The notes below the pieces were generated by a model. That model had not been told where the DNA came from, did no database searches, and saw nothing but the letters and a program-made list of their open reading frames with translations. A stretch of 38,420 nucleotides of DNA, taken from IMG/VR virus record IMGVR_UViG_3300007639_000007, positions 1 to 38,420 of that record. The stretch is one strand, 5' to 3'. The position numbers and the translations under genes are program-made. This stretch comes from a virus. Below are positions 10,046 to 20,271 of the stretch, piece after piece. The stretch's first letter is position 1. Each line of letters starts with the position of its first letter.

Positions 10046-13000
10046 TTATCCGTTTGTCTTGATAATTTTAAATCCAACTACGTTATAAACTGGTGTTAGT
10101 TTGTACAGAACATTTGCATTAGCATGACCAGTTGAACTATTAAGTTTAATTCTAGTACCGCTAACTTCTAGAATTGATTTTCTATATTCTGTTCCAGCGA
10201 TATTAAATGTAATATTATCGTTCACCTGGAACAACAAATTAACTGCTGTTGTGTTTGAATACACAGTAGCATTTGCATTTCCTGCAACAAATCTTAATCG
10301 ACCTTCTCCAATTTTTTCTAATGGAGCATCAAGAGTAACTTGAGTATCACTATTAACATTTGCAACAGAACGAGCATACTGTCTGTATTCATTCGTGTCT
10401 GTCGTATTTATGATGAGAATATCATTGTTAGAGATCTCAGTTAACCAACTTGATCCATTTCCATACAGAACGTTGCTACTAAAACTTGCATTAACGTTGA
10501 CAAGTTCACCATTAGCAAACATTAAGTTCGATGTATGTACATTTGAAGAAATAGTAACTGTTTGATCAATCTGGTCTTTGATCAAGAATTTAGAAAGAAG
10601 TTGCATACCTGATGGGTGTGCGACGCGATAGATTGTTTCTTTATAATCCTCTAATGATTTTTCTGATTGAATTTCATAAGAGAAGTTATGATAATAATCC
10701 TTATTTTGTAGTTTCTTATCTGCAGACAAGAACCCGTCAGTATTAAGATAGAATCCTTCGTACTTGATTAGACCACGCAAGAATTCTGCGTTGGCTTTTG
10801 CTGTTCCATCTCCATAGTAGAATGGATATGCTCTATCCTCAATTGGGTTTACATCATTAAATGAGATATTGGCATTTTGAGAAAGAGCAGTTACTGAAAC
10901 ATTTCCAGTTGCAGTATTGATTCTGAATGGTTTTGCAGTATTAATAGAACCGCTAAATCCAAATACGCGAATTACTGCGTATGATGAATTTGGGCGATAT
11001 ACTTCATCAACAGTACCAGAGAATTCTGCAGCTGTATTTGTAACACCACCCTGCCAAACTGCTTCACCTCCAATTAGTGCTGTTGATGTTCCAAGATCGT
11101 TTGAAAGGACATCAACGACTTTTAGAGAAACCACTGGAGTATTTGCATAGTCAAATCCGCGATTAATAATATTAAAGTCTTCAATTCTACCAATATCTTC
11201 TGCTTCACCAGTAAGTTGCTCACCATCACTCAATCCATACACCGCAAATGATGCCCCAGTTCCAGTCGAAACTGCACCAGTTGCGTTATTTAAAATTCTA
11301 ACTGATGGCATTGAGCCATGAATATAGCCTTCACCGTTTGCGTCAACTGTGATTGCAGTTATGGCGCCACCTGAAACAGTTATGTATGCATTTGCTCCAT
11401 AACCTGTTCCGACAAATTCTACCTTGTCTGTGCTATTATATCCACTACCACCAGATAACAATTCAACTTTACCAATCTTACCCACATTTCTGACGCTTGG
11501 ACGCAAATCAAAAAGTAGTCTATATTGTTTGATGTTTGTTTGATTAATATTATTTTCAAATGCTCTATCTAGATATAGAGTTTTAACATTTGATGATGTA
11601 TCTTTATCTGTTACGATATAATCTAGAACTTTTGCATAATGTGATGTATCGCCAACGTCTAAAAACAACTTCATTCCATTATAATATCCATTAGAGGTTG
11701 GGAATGAATTATTTGCGCTGTTTAACGTAATCGTTCTTAATGCTTTATTATAAGTGTAATCAACACCTGCAATAAACAAATAATTTTCTTGTTCAGTGCT
11801 CCAGTCTGTGTCATAAATTGAATCTGCATCAAAAGATGGAGTTGTTTCAAATCCAGCACCGCTATCTTTCAATTGAATTGATCTAATTCTACCAAGAGTT
11901 ATTGTGTCGTAGGAAAATGCTTTCCCTAATTGAGTGGTGCTACCAACATGAATCTCAATGTTACTTGTTCCACTCGGAGCTGTTGTAAATGATGCAGCTG
12001 CATTAATTGCAGCATTTGTTCCAGTTGTGGTGAATGCAGAAGTTACTGTTAAATGATAGTTATTTGTAACTGAATCAATAGTTCGCGTTTCACCTAAAAT
12101 CTCAATTTGTTTTCCAGCAACAAGATAATTATAGAATCCTGGTATACCGTCAGCAAATTCTGTCTCATATGTTGGGGAACTATTTCTAGACGCAGCAGAA
12201 ATACTATTTGATGTGACAACGTTGCTTCCACTCGTAATGTCAACTGTACCAACTAGAGGTTTAAACGAATCAATAGTTGCAAGCCTCGACACTCCATTAT
12301 AAGTGCTAATTACAGCCGTGTTCACATTTGATCCAGTGCCGTCAGAGCCTGTTCCTGCAGTAATTCGAATCACAAATGACTCATAGGTATTTGCAGTTGT
12401 ACTTGCAACGAACGTAGCTGTGTTTAGATTTACAGTTGTTGTTGTATTTCCAGAACTAGTAATGAATCCGACTCTGTTAGTTACGTTAGCAAAGTCATAA
12501 CCATCTACGTCATTTAAATCAATATCAAGTTTATTGAATGTAGAATCTGTACAAAAATCATAACTTGCTGTATTTGCAGTATCAGAAATTTCAGTAATTG
12601 TTGAGATAACAACATTAGCACCAACGCCAGTATCCGATAGAACTCGAATATATGAATTAGGTTCTGCTCTGAAGAAATATCCTGGCTGTACAACTTCAAC
12701 GGTTTCAAGAGAACCTGTCGTGACATTTCTGACTGTTGCAATTGCTTTGGTTGCGTCTGGTGTATCTGCAAGACCACCATAAATTACGACAGGATCTCCA
12801 GTTTTATATTTTGTACCTGTCTGTACAACACCGAATCTATTTCTATAAAGTCTGAGGTTTGAGATTAGAGAAATGATCTTAGACTTAAATGTCTGAGTCT
12901 CCCCATTCTCATCAATGTACTCAACGACAAGATTTTCACCAGCGTCAAATAATCTTTTTACGTTTGAAACATATACTTCTACAATTTCTCTTCCAGTTTG

Positions 13001-13822
13001 TTTGTCAACGCTCTGGATTGCTTTTTCAATAATACAAGTTGTTCTTGATGTCTCACCAATACCCTGACGTTTGTTTAGTCTACTTACGTCAAATGTTGAA
13101 TATGGATTGACAGTAACTTTATATAATTTTGCAGTGTCATATATTGATACTGCATTTCCAAGTGGATTTGCAAATTTAAGTTCAACATTTAAGTTGGCAC
13201 CGACTGAATCAATATTAATAACCTTACGCTTTTCATTCCCAATCTGAATATAAGAATTTGCAGTGATGCCTTCTGCTGCTAGATTGAAGCCATTGGCACT
13301 TACCATTGTTGGGCTTGCAACATTCACCCAAACATTGCCGTTGGAGACTAATGTTAAGGTGTCGGCGAATGAGAGACGAAGTGCTTGCGGAAGTTTCCAT
13401 TTACCGTCAGACGCTCTAAGGATTTCTTCTTTTGGAAAAAAGACTTCAACTTCTTGATTGTAGAGAGCACGAAATAGAAATTTAAAAGAAACTGGCGTGC
13501 CTTTCTTTGAGTAAAAGTCTTTTGCTGCCTTGATTACTTTTTCTGTTGAGAGTTCAGTTTCTTCTGGAAATGAAGCAATAAATTTTGTTTTAAAGTATTT
13601 TAACAGATCTTGTCGAGTTGTATCGACATCGATGTAATCATAAAGACTTTTACCAACATCTAATGTTTTTGTATCTTGCTCAAGATACTCGTAATACTTT
13701 TTGAGTAACTTTGTGAATGTTGGTGCTGAGTTATTTGCAGCTGCAGTTTCAGCATCTGCTGAACGAATAAACTCAGGCAGCTGATCTTCAACTAGTGTTG
13801 AGATGTAATTGTTAGCAAACAT
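10046..13822 (-). CDS. Large baseplate wedge protein in the gp7 position
   Basis: This 1258-aa protein begins with an LPEFIR motif (residues 15-20) and a helical region containing KYYEYLEQ and FYSKKGTPVSFKFLFRALYNQEVEVFFP (about 43-130). This N-terminal signature is shared by large structural proteins of marine T4-like phages. The remainder is beta-rich with GGSGYNSTDKVEF-type loops. T4 gp7 (1032 aa) lies between gp6 and gp8, and this gene occupies the same slot. I call it the positional counterpart of gp7, not a proven homologue. It shares a TAATG stop/start overlap with gp6 and ends 3 bases before gp8. Confidence 0.7.
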   Translation of the reverse strand: MFANNYISTLVEDQLPEFIRSADAETAAANNSAPTFTKLLKKYYEYLEQDTKTLDVGKSLYDYIDVDTTRQDLLKYFKTKFIASFPEETELSTEKVIKAAKDFYSKKGTPVSFKFLFRALYNQEVEVFFPKEEILRASDGKWKLPQALRLSFADTLTLVSNGNVWVNVASPTMVSANGFNLAAEGITANSYIQIGNEKRKVINIDSVGANLNVELKFANPLGNAVSIYDTAKLYKVTVNPYSTFDVSRLNKRQGIGETSRTTCIIEKAIQSVDKQTGREIVEVYVSNVKRLFDAGENLVVEYIDENGETQTFKSKIISLISNLRLYRNRFGVVQTGTKYKTGDPVVIYGGLADTPDATKAIATVRNVTTGSLETVEVVQPGYFFRAEPNSYIRVLSDTGVGANVVISTITEISDTANTASYDFCTDSTFNKLDIDLNDVDGYDFANVTNRVGFITSSGNTTTTVNLNTATFVASTTANTYESFVIRITAGTGSDGTGSNVNTAVISTYNGVSRLATIDSFKPLVGTVDITSGSNVVTSNSISAASRNSSPTYETEFADGIPGFYNYLVAGKQIEILGETRTIDSVTNNYHLTVTSAFTTTGTNAAINAAASFTTAPSGTSNIEIHVGSTTQLGKAFSYDTITLGRIRSIQLKDSGAGFETTPSFDADSIYDTDWSTEQENYLFIAGVDYTYNKALRTITLNSANNSFPTSNGYYNGMKLFLDVGDTSHYAKVLDYIVTDKDTSSNVKTLYLDRAFENNINQTNIKQYRLLFDLRPSVRNVGKIGKVELLSGGSGYNSTDKVEFVGTGYGANAYITVSGGAITAITVDANGEGYIHGSMPSVRILNNATGAVSTGTGASFAVYGLSDGEQLTGEAEDIGRIEDFNIINRGFDYANTPVVSLKVVDVLSNDLGTSTALIGGEAVWQGGVTNTAAEFSGTVDEVYRPNSSYAVIRVFGFSGSINTAKPFRINTATGNVSVTALSQNANISFNDVNPIEDRAYPFYYGDGTAKANAEFLRGLIKYEGFYLNTDGFLSADKKLQNKDYYHNFSYEIQSEKSLEDYKETIYRVAHPSGMQLLSKFLIKDQIDQTVTISSNVHTSNLMFANGELVNVNASFSSNVLYGNGSSWLTEISNNDILIINTTDTNEYRQYARSVANVNSDTQVTLDAPLEKIGEGRLRFVAGNANATVYSNTTAVNLLFQVNDNITFNIAGTEYRKSILEVSGTRIKLNSSTGHANANVLYKLTPVYNVVGFKIIKTNG

Positions 13823-15903
13823 TACTCAACCGTCTTCATGTCAATAGAAATTGATCCTACATCTTCCTCATCAATTGTGAGGATTCTGCTTCTATTTGAT
13901 CCGAAGTTATTTGTTGCTGGTTTTGCAGTGATAAACAATGTTCTTTGTGGATCATTAGAATCACCTTCACCGATAGAAACAGGATCAAATTGAGTCAACG
14001 TAATTTTACCAAGAACATAATCTACCGTTCCAGCATTTGGATCTAAAACAGTTTTTCTGTTTTGCTGGTCAAAGTAGTAACTGCGAAGCACACCATATCT
14101 GTTTTGTACATTAACTTTAAGTTCAGCGGTGGAATCAGCAGAACCCTGATAATATACAGTTGCTGTAGCAGTTGTGTAACTTACACCTGGATCATCAATA
14201 ACAACTTTAGTAATTACACCATTTACAATAACAGGATATGCATTTGCTCCAACACCATCACCCTCAATAACAATCGAAGGTGGGTCATCATAACTTCCTG
14301 GTGCTGCGATGATTTCAATGGAGCCAATACCAGATGATGTTCCTGGCGTTTCTTCTAGTTTACAGTTACGCAATACGAAATCATTATCGTATGCTTTAAA
14401 TGCAGGAGTAGATGAAATTTTATATGTTGGGTCTTCTCTAGAAATTTGAGTTCCAAAATTTAATGTATAATTTCTTGAGGCACCTAGTTGTGGAATGAGT
14501 CTTTTCTGTATTGTACAAACAACGTCACTGTAACTAATTGATAGGTCAGTGTCATCAATTTTACGAAGAAGTCTTGAAACTTTATAAGAACTATTGAAGT
14601 CATCTAGATCAGAAGTTTTAAATGCAAGAATAGAATTTCTAATCAAACTCTTTAGTGAGTCGGAAGAGCGATTTGTTTTAGTCTTGTCATAGTGAACTTC
14701 AGCGTAGATGTTAAGATAGTTATAATCCACATCAACGAATTCTGGAATAACTGTTACAACTGAAACTGGCTTAATAACATCGTTAATCACAGTTAGTTTT
14801 TCAGTTTCTGTAATCTCATAACCATTCGTTGGCTTGGCTGCAACAAAAACTTTACCATACACAGGTGGATCATTTTCTTCTCCACCCCAGACATTGACAG
14901 ATTGAAAGTATGGATAATTTTGTTTGATAATAGCAATTAGATCGTTTTTCGTAACACCGCGACCATTTGATGCATATGCTTTGGTGGATGTTGACCGAAT
15001 GCTCTCAACACTTTCTTGAGAGTTTCCGCCAGTGGCTGCTATGATAGGATATACAATGCTTTGTTGAAAGCCGCCAATTGAATCAACAACGCTGAATGCA
15101 TTGGCTTTGTTTGCAGCCGCGCCTTCTGTGACAATATACGTCACAATAACGATGTTTCCGTTTACTAGACTCTTTCCGATAACACCATCACCGAAATAGA
15201 TTTTATATTTCCCATTTCGAGTCTCATCCAAGAAAAATGCTGCTGTAGAGGAATCAATTTCGGTTGCATCAGTTGAAAGAGTAAACTTTTCTGTTTTAAG
15301 GCTCAATGAAGATTCTTGTACAATTACTTCAAGAGTAGAAGTATCGATTCCAGCGTCTGGTAATTCGAAATTTTGATTTGGGTTTGTACTGGCATCGTAT
15401 GTGAACGTATAACTTAATGGACGACCTTGGTAGATATAAAGATCGTCAAAACAGAAACGATTACATGTTTCGTCGTAATCAACTGTCGCTGTTCTAGTGT
15501 TCACAAACGTGTATGACGCTCCATTAACTGGAATAGACTGAAACTTTGTGAACTTTGGTAAGGTTAAAGAAGACTGAGTTCCTGAATCTCTGATTACTTG
15601 AAGATTTACTGTAGCGCGAGGAGCAACAGCTGATCTTGGAGTGTATCCAAGCATCTTAGCATGAGAAACGACTGAGTCGCGAATCAGTGCTGTATCAAGG
15701 AACATCTCGTTGGCAATCATATTATTATAGAATGCCATGTAGTGTGTGTTATATGCTAGGATGTCCAGCAAGGTACTCATACCAGAGGCTTCAAAATCGA
15801 AATCAGTAAATTCTTGCTGATCGCGTAAGAAGTTCTTTAGGTTGGTTTTGATTGTGGAAAAGTCTAGTTCTGATACCACAAGTTTTTGATCGGTATTTGC
15901 CAT
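13822..15903 (-). CDS. 6: Baseplate wedge subunit gp6
   Basis: This 693-aa protein (T4 gp6 is 660 aa) has the typical gp6/baseplate J-like N-terminus: DFSTIKTNLKNFLRDQ, then DFEASGMSTLLDILAYNTHY and the helix around NNMIANEMFLDTALIRDSV ending in LGYTPRSA (residues about 14-93). gp6 forms the continuous ring that holds the six wedges together and links gp25 and gp53. It overlaps gp25 through TGATG and the following gene through TAATG, so translation is probably coupled across gp25, gp6 and the gp7-position gene. A GVGANAY/PGVSYTTATATVYY Gly-rich insertion lies in the C-terminal half. Confidence 0.92.
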   Translation of the reverse strand: MANTDQKLVVSELDFSTIKTNLKNFLRDQQEFTDFDFEASGMSTLLDILAYNTHYMAFYNNMIANEMFLDTALIRDSVVSHAKMLGYTPRSAVAPRATVNLQVIRDSGTQSSLTLPKFTKFQSIPVNGASYTFVNTRTATVDYDETCNRFCFDDLYIYQGRPLSYTFTYDASTNPNQNFELPDAGIDTSTLEVIVQESSLSLKTEKFTLSTDATEIDSSTAAFFLDETRNGKYKIYFGDGVIGKSLVNGNIVIVTYIVTEGAAANKANAFSVVDSIGGFQQSIVYPIIAATGGNSQESVESIRSTSTKAYASNGRGVTKNDLIAIIKQNYPYFQSVNVWGGEENDPPVYGKVFVAAKPTNGYEITETEKLTVINDVIKPVSVVTVIPEFVDVDYNYLNIYAEVHYDKTKTNRSSDSLKSLIRNSILAFKTSDLDDFNSSYKVSRLLRKIDDTDLSISYSDVVCTIQKRLIPQLGASRNYTLNFGTQISREDPTYKISSTPAFKAYDNDFVLRNCKLEETPGTSSGIGSIEIIAAPGSYDDPPSIVIEGDGVGANAYPVIVNGVITKVVIDDPGVSYTTATATVYYQGSADSTAELKVNVQNRYGVLRSYYFDQQNRKTVLDPNAGTVDYVLGKITLTQFDPVSIGEGDSNDPQRTLFITAKPATNNFGSNRSRILTIDEEDVGSISIDMKTVE

Positions 15904-16295
15904 CAGCGAACCTTTTCGAGGAAAAAGTTAATTGTAATAGGTGCTTCTACGTTATTAATAAAGAATCTTAGAGTAATGGCATAACGATTTTGATCAGGTT
16001 GCGCCTGAACACGAATAGCATCAATTCCAACACGTGGTTCAAAATTTTTAATTGAATTCTGAATTTCCGTCTGCAAAACACTAGCAGTAATCTGAGAAAC
16101 GTCTTCAAAGAGTAAAGAGCGAACGCGAGTCCCAAATCCAGGCTGAAATGGTTTTTCATATGGATTTGTCAACAAAAGATTTCGAAGTGCTCCGATTATC
16201 GCCGAGTTTCCAGTTCTTTTGACAACGTCTTTAGTAACTGGATGGGCTGACAATTTGAGGTCGAGGTCTTTGTATGTTCTTACATCAAGTGACAT
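15903..16295 (-). CDS. 25: Baseplate wedge subunit gp25
   Basis: This 130-aa protein matches T4 gp25 in length (132 aa). It carries the conserved core NPYEKPFQPGFGTRVRSLLFE (about residues 41-61), followed by an amphipathic helix and a beta hairpin ending in ITINFFLEKVR. gp25 is the most widely conserved contractile-tail baseplate protein. It joins the wedge core to the first sheath ring and nucleates sheath assembly. It lies immediately upstream of gp6 with a TGATG overlap. Confidence 0.93.
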   Translation of the reverse strand: MSLDVRTYKDLDLKLSAHPVTKDVVKRTGNSAIIGALRNLLLTNPYEKPFQPGFGTRVRSLLFEDVSQITASVLQTEIQNSIKNFEPRVGIDAIRVQAQPDQNRYAITLRFFINNVEAPITINFFLEKVR

Positions 16296-16323
16296 TCTTG
16301 TACTTCTTGTACCTTTTTGTTAT

Positions 16324-18354
16324 TTAGCATGGTTTCGCGCATGGATCTTCTGGGACGTTCACATCTGGATCATTATTATCAACACCAGTATCGGCTTCAC
16401 CAGTTCCAGTTCCAGTTGTCTGACGTGGGAATGGACCATCTACGCCGTCCAATTCATCCAGCTCACCGAAGTTTGGAATAGTCGTATTTGCTGTTACATC
16501 GTTATTGTTGAATCCAGGATCGTTGTATTCTTGATCAAAGTCGTCTAGAATTACGATAAAGTCGCTGGTTGTGGCATTACACCCCTGCCGCTGTGGGTTT
16601 GGATAAAGAATAATATCCAGATATTCATCTGAATCATTTGCCCCAGTGTCCTTTCTCTTTTTCTTAGAGCAAGAGAGGGAGAACAACTTGACCATCCCCT
16701 TAACGAGATTTTTCGCCTGATTTAAAACTGCAATATCCTGCTCAACGATATTTCTGACATCATCTCGCGCATTTGTTAACTGATTGGTGATATTGGTTAT
16801 CGCCAAAACAGTATCTGCGTTTGAAAGACTGCGAACTGCATCATTTCTTAGATCATATCTCATTTGATTTAAGATTTCTCGAGTTCTACGCATCAACTCA
16901 TCTTGGAATAGTGCTTGCGCCGCATCAGTTGGTTTTGATGCACTTACGGTCTGATAAATTCCGTTCGCTCTGCGGACTCTTGTTACCATTCCATCCATAT
17001 ACGTTGGATCGCCAGTGATTGATCCTGGAAGAGTGAATGCATTTACAATACCGTCTGGATCAACTAGATCTTCATCTAATCCGACAAATGGAGTCTCATT
17101 CGTAACTTTATAGACTGCGAAATTGTTAGCAGCTCTCACATAATCGTCGACGACAATCGTGGTATCTGTGACTGAAACAACGATATATTCTCTTGAATCA
17201 TATAGAATTTTATTATTCGCAACCAAGTCTGATGTGAAACTTGTGCCATTACCAGTGATGACATTGTCCAAGCAAATTGAATTACAGACTAGTGATTTTC
17301 TAACTTTAAGTTCTTGATTGGTGCTTGTTGTACTGAACGCGCTGTTCACATTAAATGAAGTTTCTTTGTACAGAGTTTGTGCTACAGCAGAATTATAAAA
17401 TGGATAATATACGGTTAGATAATCACCTAGAGTATTAATTGTATTAACCTGACGCACCTCTCCATTAACAGAGATGTACATGTTTGTATTAAGTGTGAGC
17501 GTTCCACTTGTTTCAAGCAAACTGTTTGCCAAATTTAGAGTTGCAACGTTTGCTGTGATTATCTTGACATTATCTGTTAGAACATCCACAGAAACGTTAG
17601 CCGCTGCACCACCAGAAGTGGCAGTGAATGTTTTATCTACAACTATCTTTTGTTCTGATGAAACAACAATCGTATCACCAATATCAACTATCGGATATCG
17701 ACTTGAACTTAGATTTGGCGAAACAACAACGCTAGATGCAATATTAACATTTGCACCTGAATATGAAACGTTGCCATATAGTCTTTGCAGTTCTAATGCA
17801 GATCCAGCACCACCTAGTCCAGAAAGGTTATCGGTATGTTGCTCGTATTCGCGGATTGCTTTAGCAAGTGAATCAGAAGATTCAGCCATATTAATCAATT
17901 CACCCAACATAAATGGACCAACTTTGTAATTGTCTGTGTTGGTGTTTACTTTCCCAAGACAATTTAGTAGGTTGTTTCGAGCAGATACAACACTTGAATC
18001 GGTCTTAGAAAATAATTCTGGTATGGATGCTTCTAGTCCTGCATAATTGTTTGCTGTATATTTGTCTAAAAACTCATTGATATCATTCAATGGACTAGAG
18101 ATATCTCTATCAAGTGGAGATAGAAGTTTATCACGCACTCCATCTCTGATTGGATTGATGAAATTTTGAGAAAAGAAATCCTTTACGGCATCCACACCTC
18201 TGTCGATGCTGCTCTTAATACTTGATAAAAACTGCCCAAACTTACTTGCTTGGAAATTGAATCCGCCATTTTTAGCAAATGGAATCGGAACACAAGAGAA
18301 TACCATCGCAAGTGTTTGAAGCAGGGGTAGTCCTCCGATTAAACAGAGGATCAA
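16324..18354 (-). CDS. Structural protein of unknown function (676 aa or slightly longer)
   Basis: The long frame encodes a hydrophobic N-terminus (LILCLIGGLPLLQTLAMVF), a helical segment and beta-rich middle regions with VNGEVRQVNTI and NGTSFTSDL motifs. The C-terminus is acidic and ends in DPCAKPC. I do not recognise the family, but its place between the hub genes and gp25 suggests a virion protein. The start is uncertain. The first canonical codon is TTG at 18354-18352. The same frame is open back to 18393 (RVFLGKIIGKIIK), and a good Shine-Dalgarno AGGAG (18401-18397) sits upstream. The GTG at 18392 placed for that AGGAG is one base out of frame. A single-base difference would give an MSFLGKIIGK-type start. 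Confidence 0.65.
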   Translation of the reverse strand: MILCLIGGLPLLQTLAMVFSCVPIPFAKNGGFNFQASKFGQFLSSIKSSIDRGVDAVKDFFSQNFINPIRDGVRDKLLSPLDRDISSPLNDINEFLDKYTANNYAGLEASIPELFSKTDSSVVSARNNLLNCLGKVNTNTDNYKVGPFMLGELINMAESSDSLAKAIREYEQHTDNLSGLGGAGSALELQRLYGNVSYSGANVNIASSVVVSPNLSSSRYPIVDIGDTIVVSSEQKIVVDKTFTATSGGAAANVSVDVLTDNVKIITANVATLNLANSLLETSGTLTLNTNMYISVNGEVRQVNTINTLGDYLTVYYPFYNSAVAQTLYKETSFNVNSAFSTTSTNQELKVRKSLVCNSICLDNVITGNGTSFTSDLVANNKILYDSREYIVVSVTDTTIVVDDYVRAANNFAVYKVTNETPFVGLDEDLVDPDGIVNAFTLPGSITGDPTYMDGMVTRVRRANGIYQTVSASKPTDAAQALFQDELMRRTREILNQMRYDLRNDAVRSLSNADTVLAITNITNQLTNARDDVRNIVEQDIAVLNQAKNLVKGMVKLFSLSCSKKKRKDTGANDSDEYLDIILYPNPQRQGCNATTSDFIVILDDFDQEYNDPGFNNNDVTANTTIPNFGELDELDGVDGPFPRQTTGTGTGEADTGVDNNDPDVNVPEDPCAKPC

Positions 18355-18380
18355 TTTAATAATTTTTCCGATAATTTTAC

Positions 18381-18566
18381 CTAGGAAGACACGTTACTCC
18401 TATTGAGTTGTTCTACGACACTTAATACTACAACATATGCATCGTATTTTTGTTTTAAATTGTGCTCGTACAAGAATTGTTTGTCTTGATTAGAAAGAGG
18501 AGCAAGTCTAGACATCTTTGCCATAATCACTTGATATTCTTTCAAATCACGTTGATTGATACACAT
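18381..18566 (-). CDS. Small helical protein, unknown (61 aa)
   Basis: This 61-aa, mostly helical protein has no Cys pair and no transmembrane segment. It contains the motif LSNQDKQFLYEHNLKQKYDAY. I do not recognise it. It is tightly packed, 2 bases after the 132-aa gene, and its last codons contain the AGGAG that should serve the following 676-aa gene. A role in baseplate assembly is possible from position only. Confidence 0.55.
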   Translation of the reverse strand: MCINQRDLKEYQVIMAKMSRLAPLSNQDKQFLYEHNLKQKYDAYVVVLSVVEQLNRSNVSS

Positions 18567-18568
18567 AT

Positions 18569-18967
18569 TTATCCAAGTCCAGTGGCACTCTTAAACCCTG
18601 AAGTTGGTTCTTGCGCCTCCACATCATGATCAACGGGTTGCGAAGAAGTTATTGCGCCATTTTCGTCTTGAGTAAACATATTTGCAACTGATTTTGCTAA
18701 GACAGTCGGATCCGTGACCCCCTTTAAATCACCAGAAATAATTAGCCCACCTGTATTTGCATCAATCTTTCCTGTCAGTGTGCATGCAGCATCTTTCGCC
18801 AATCTAACGCTGTTGTTTGCACCATCAACAATTGATGATTCTGTTACAGCTGTTTCTGTTTTTCTCACCTGATCAACTTTAGAAAACTTATCTGTTTTGG
18901 GTGGATGTGGAGATCTTGAAGGAACTTTCTTCAACGGTGCAGCATTTAATACTTCTGGGTTTGCCAT
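18569..18967 (-). CDS. Hypothetical protein next to gp5 (132 aa)
   Basis: This 132-aa protein starts with a Pro/Lys-rich segment (LKKVPSRSPHPPKTDKF), has a middle part with a short beta pattern (TLTGKIDANTGGLIISGDLKG), and a polar C-terminus. No PAAR motif or enzyme motif is visible. Its ATG overlaps the gp5 stop through TAATG, so it is probably translationally coupled to the spike gene. A tail-tip or gp5-associated role is suggested only by this context. Confidence 0.55.
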   Translation of the reverse strand: MANPEVLNAAPLKKVPSRSPHPPKTDKFSKVDQVRKTETAVTESSIVDGANNSVRLAKDAACTLTGKIDANTGGLIISGDLKGVTDPTVLAKSVANMFTQDENGAITSSQPVDHDVEAQEPTSGFKSATGLG

Positions 18968-20271
18968 TATTCACCACCTAAATTAAAATTTGGTGCTTCT
19001 ACTTTCACTTCTCCTGGTCCAATCATTTCAGGTTCAGGGATTTGAAGCACCTTTCCAAGTGGAGGCAAACAGGAATTAAAGTCTTGAATGCCGTGTGTTT
19101 TTACAACTTGAGCATCAACTTCAAATATATTTGCAGTGCTATGAACAAGCGTGCCACCGAGAGAAGTTTGACCGCCGCTTGCAACAGAAGCATTCTTACC
19201 ACCAAAGATTGACGCATTTACAGCACCACGAACAATAGCAGTTACACCACTGATGGCTGCAGAAATTCCACTTGCGCTAAAATTTTGTCCTGCTTTAGCA
19301 GTTAAATTTGTTGATGCTGTTAAACTAGCAGCAGCACCTGAAACTAATTCAAACCCCTCACACTCAATTCTGATCTTACCATTTACGCGAAGAAAATAAT
19401 CAGAATCAATTGTTTCGTATTTGGTTCCATTCACATAATTACGATGATCTCCCATAGTCACGTCGTAGCGACCTTTTTGAGATTTAATTTTTGTATGCCC
19501 TTCTGGAAGGAACTCTAGAGTTGATCCAGTTCTATGAGATAGTTGAACGCGCTCAAACTCATGCGTGTCATCCATTTCAAACGCATGTCCAGATTCAGTC
19601 TCAGTTACATGATTGAATGGATATTCAGCATTAAATGATGGGTATGGTTCATCCCAAGTTGATCCTGAATCAGCGGTCTTAATATCGACAACTCTTGTTT
19701 TTCTCTGAATATCGATTGTAGTGTTTGCAATAGAAGAAGATGCAATACCATCATAAGCACCATTCACAGATCCACGAACAGGTCTCGCCAATCTTGAGAT
19801 TGTTGGCTCACTTAAATGTTCTGGATATCGTTTAGGTGTATCTTCTGTAATATTAACGCCTGTTGTATCTGTTTTAATTGTTGCTTCTTTAATCTTTCTT
19901 GGGAAATTTTCAGCTGTCTTTTGCTCTACGGTGAGTGGATCTGAGAAGCCTTCTTCTGGATCAAGAAGTGGACCTTCTGGAATTCCTGGAACTGTACCCA
20001 TGAGAATTGGGTATAATCCCTCTTTACCATCAGCAAAAAATCCAAATACCATGGTGCCTTCAGTTGGTGGCTGCACCGCTTTTACTCCATATGGAACAAC
20101 TGGATGTGCCCACGGAAGATCCTCTGTAGAGATCTGATCGCGTTTTTCATTGTGCCAACCAAAACAGCGAACTTTACATCTCCCGAGTTCAAGTGGGTCT
20201 TTTCGATCTTCAACGATACCAAACCACCAAACGAATTGTTGACCTAAAAAGGCAGGTGCGTTAATGTCCAT
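18967..20271 (-). CDS. 5: Baseplate central spike gp5, lysozyme domain absent
   Basis: This 434-aa protein has an N-terminal OB-fold region (about 1-125; WWFGIVEDRKDPLELGRCKVRCFGWH and LPWAHPVVPY are typical). A linker follows, and the C-terminal half is a phage-spike beta-helix type sequence (GKIRIECEGFELVSGAA and Ala/Gly/Ser-rich repeats). T4 gp5 is 575 aa with a lysozyme domain between these parts; that domain is missing here. A muramidase-like domain is instead found in the 767-aa protein at 26268-28571. I chose the ATG at 20271, which overlaps the hub-gene stop as TGATG, over the TTG one codon upstream. Confidence 0.88.
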   Translation of the reverse strand: MDINAPAFLGQQFVWWFGIVEDRKDPLELGRCKVRCFGWHNEKRDQISTEDLPWAHPVVPYGVKAVQPPTEGTMVFGFFADGKEGLYPILMGTVPGIPEGPLLDPEEGFSDPLTVEQKTAENFPRKIKEATIKTDTTGVNITEDTPKRYPEHLSEPTISRLARPVRGSVNGAYDGIASSSIANTTIDIQRKTRVVDIKTADSGSTWDEPYPSFNAEYPFNHVTETESGHAFEMDDTHEFERVQLSHRTGSTLEFLPEGHTKIKSQKGRYDVTMGDHRNYVNGTKYETIDSDYFLRVNGKIRIECEGFELVSGAAASLTASTNLTAKAGQNFSASGISAAISGVTAIVRGAVNASIFGGKNASVASGGQTSLGGTLVHSTANIFEVDAQVVKTHGIQDFNSCLPPLGKVLQIPEPEMIGPGEVKVEAPNFNLGGE

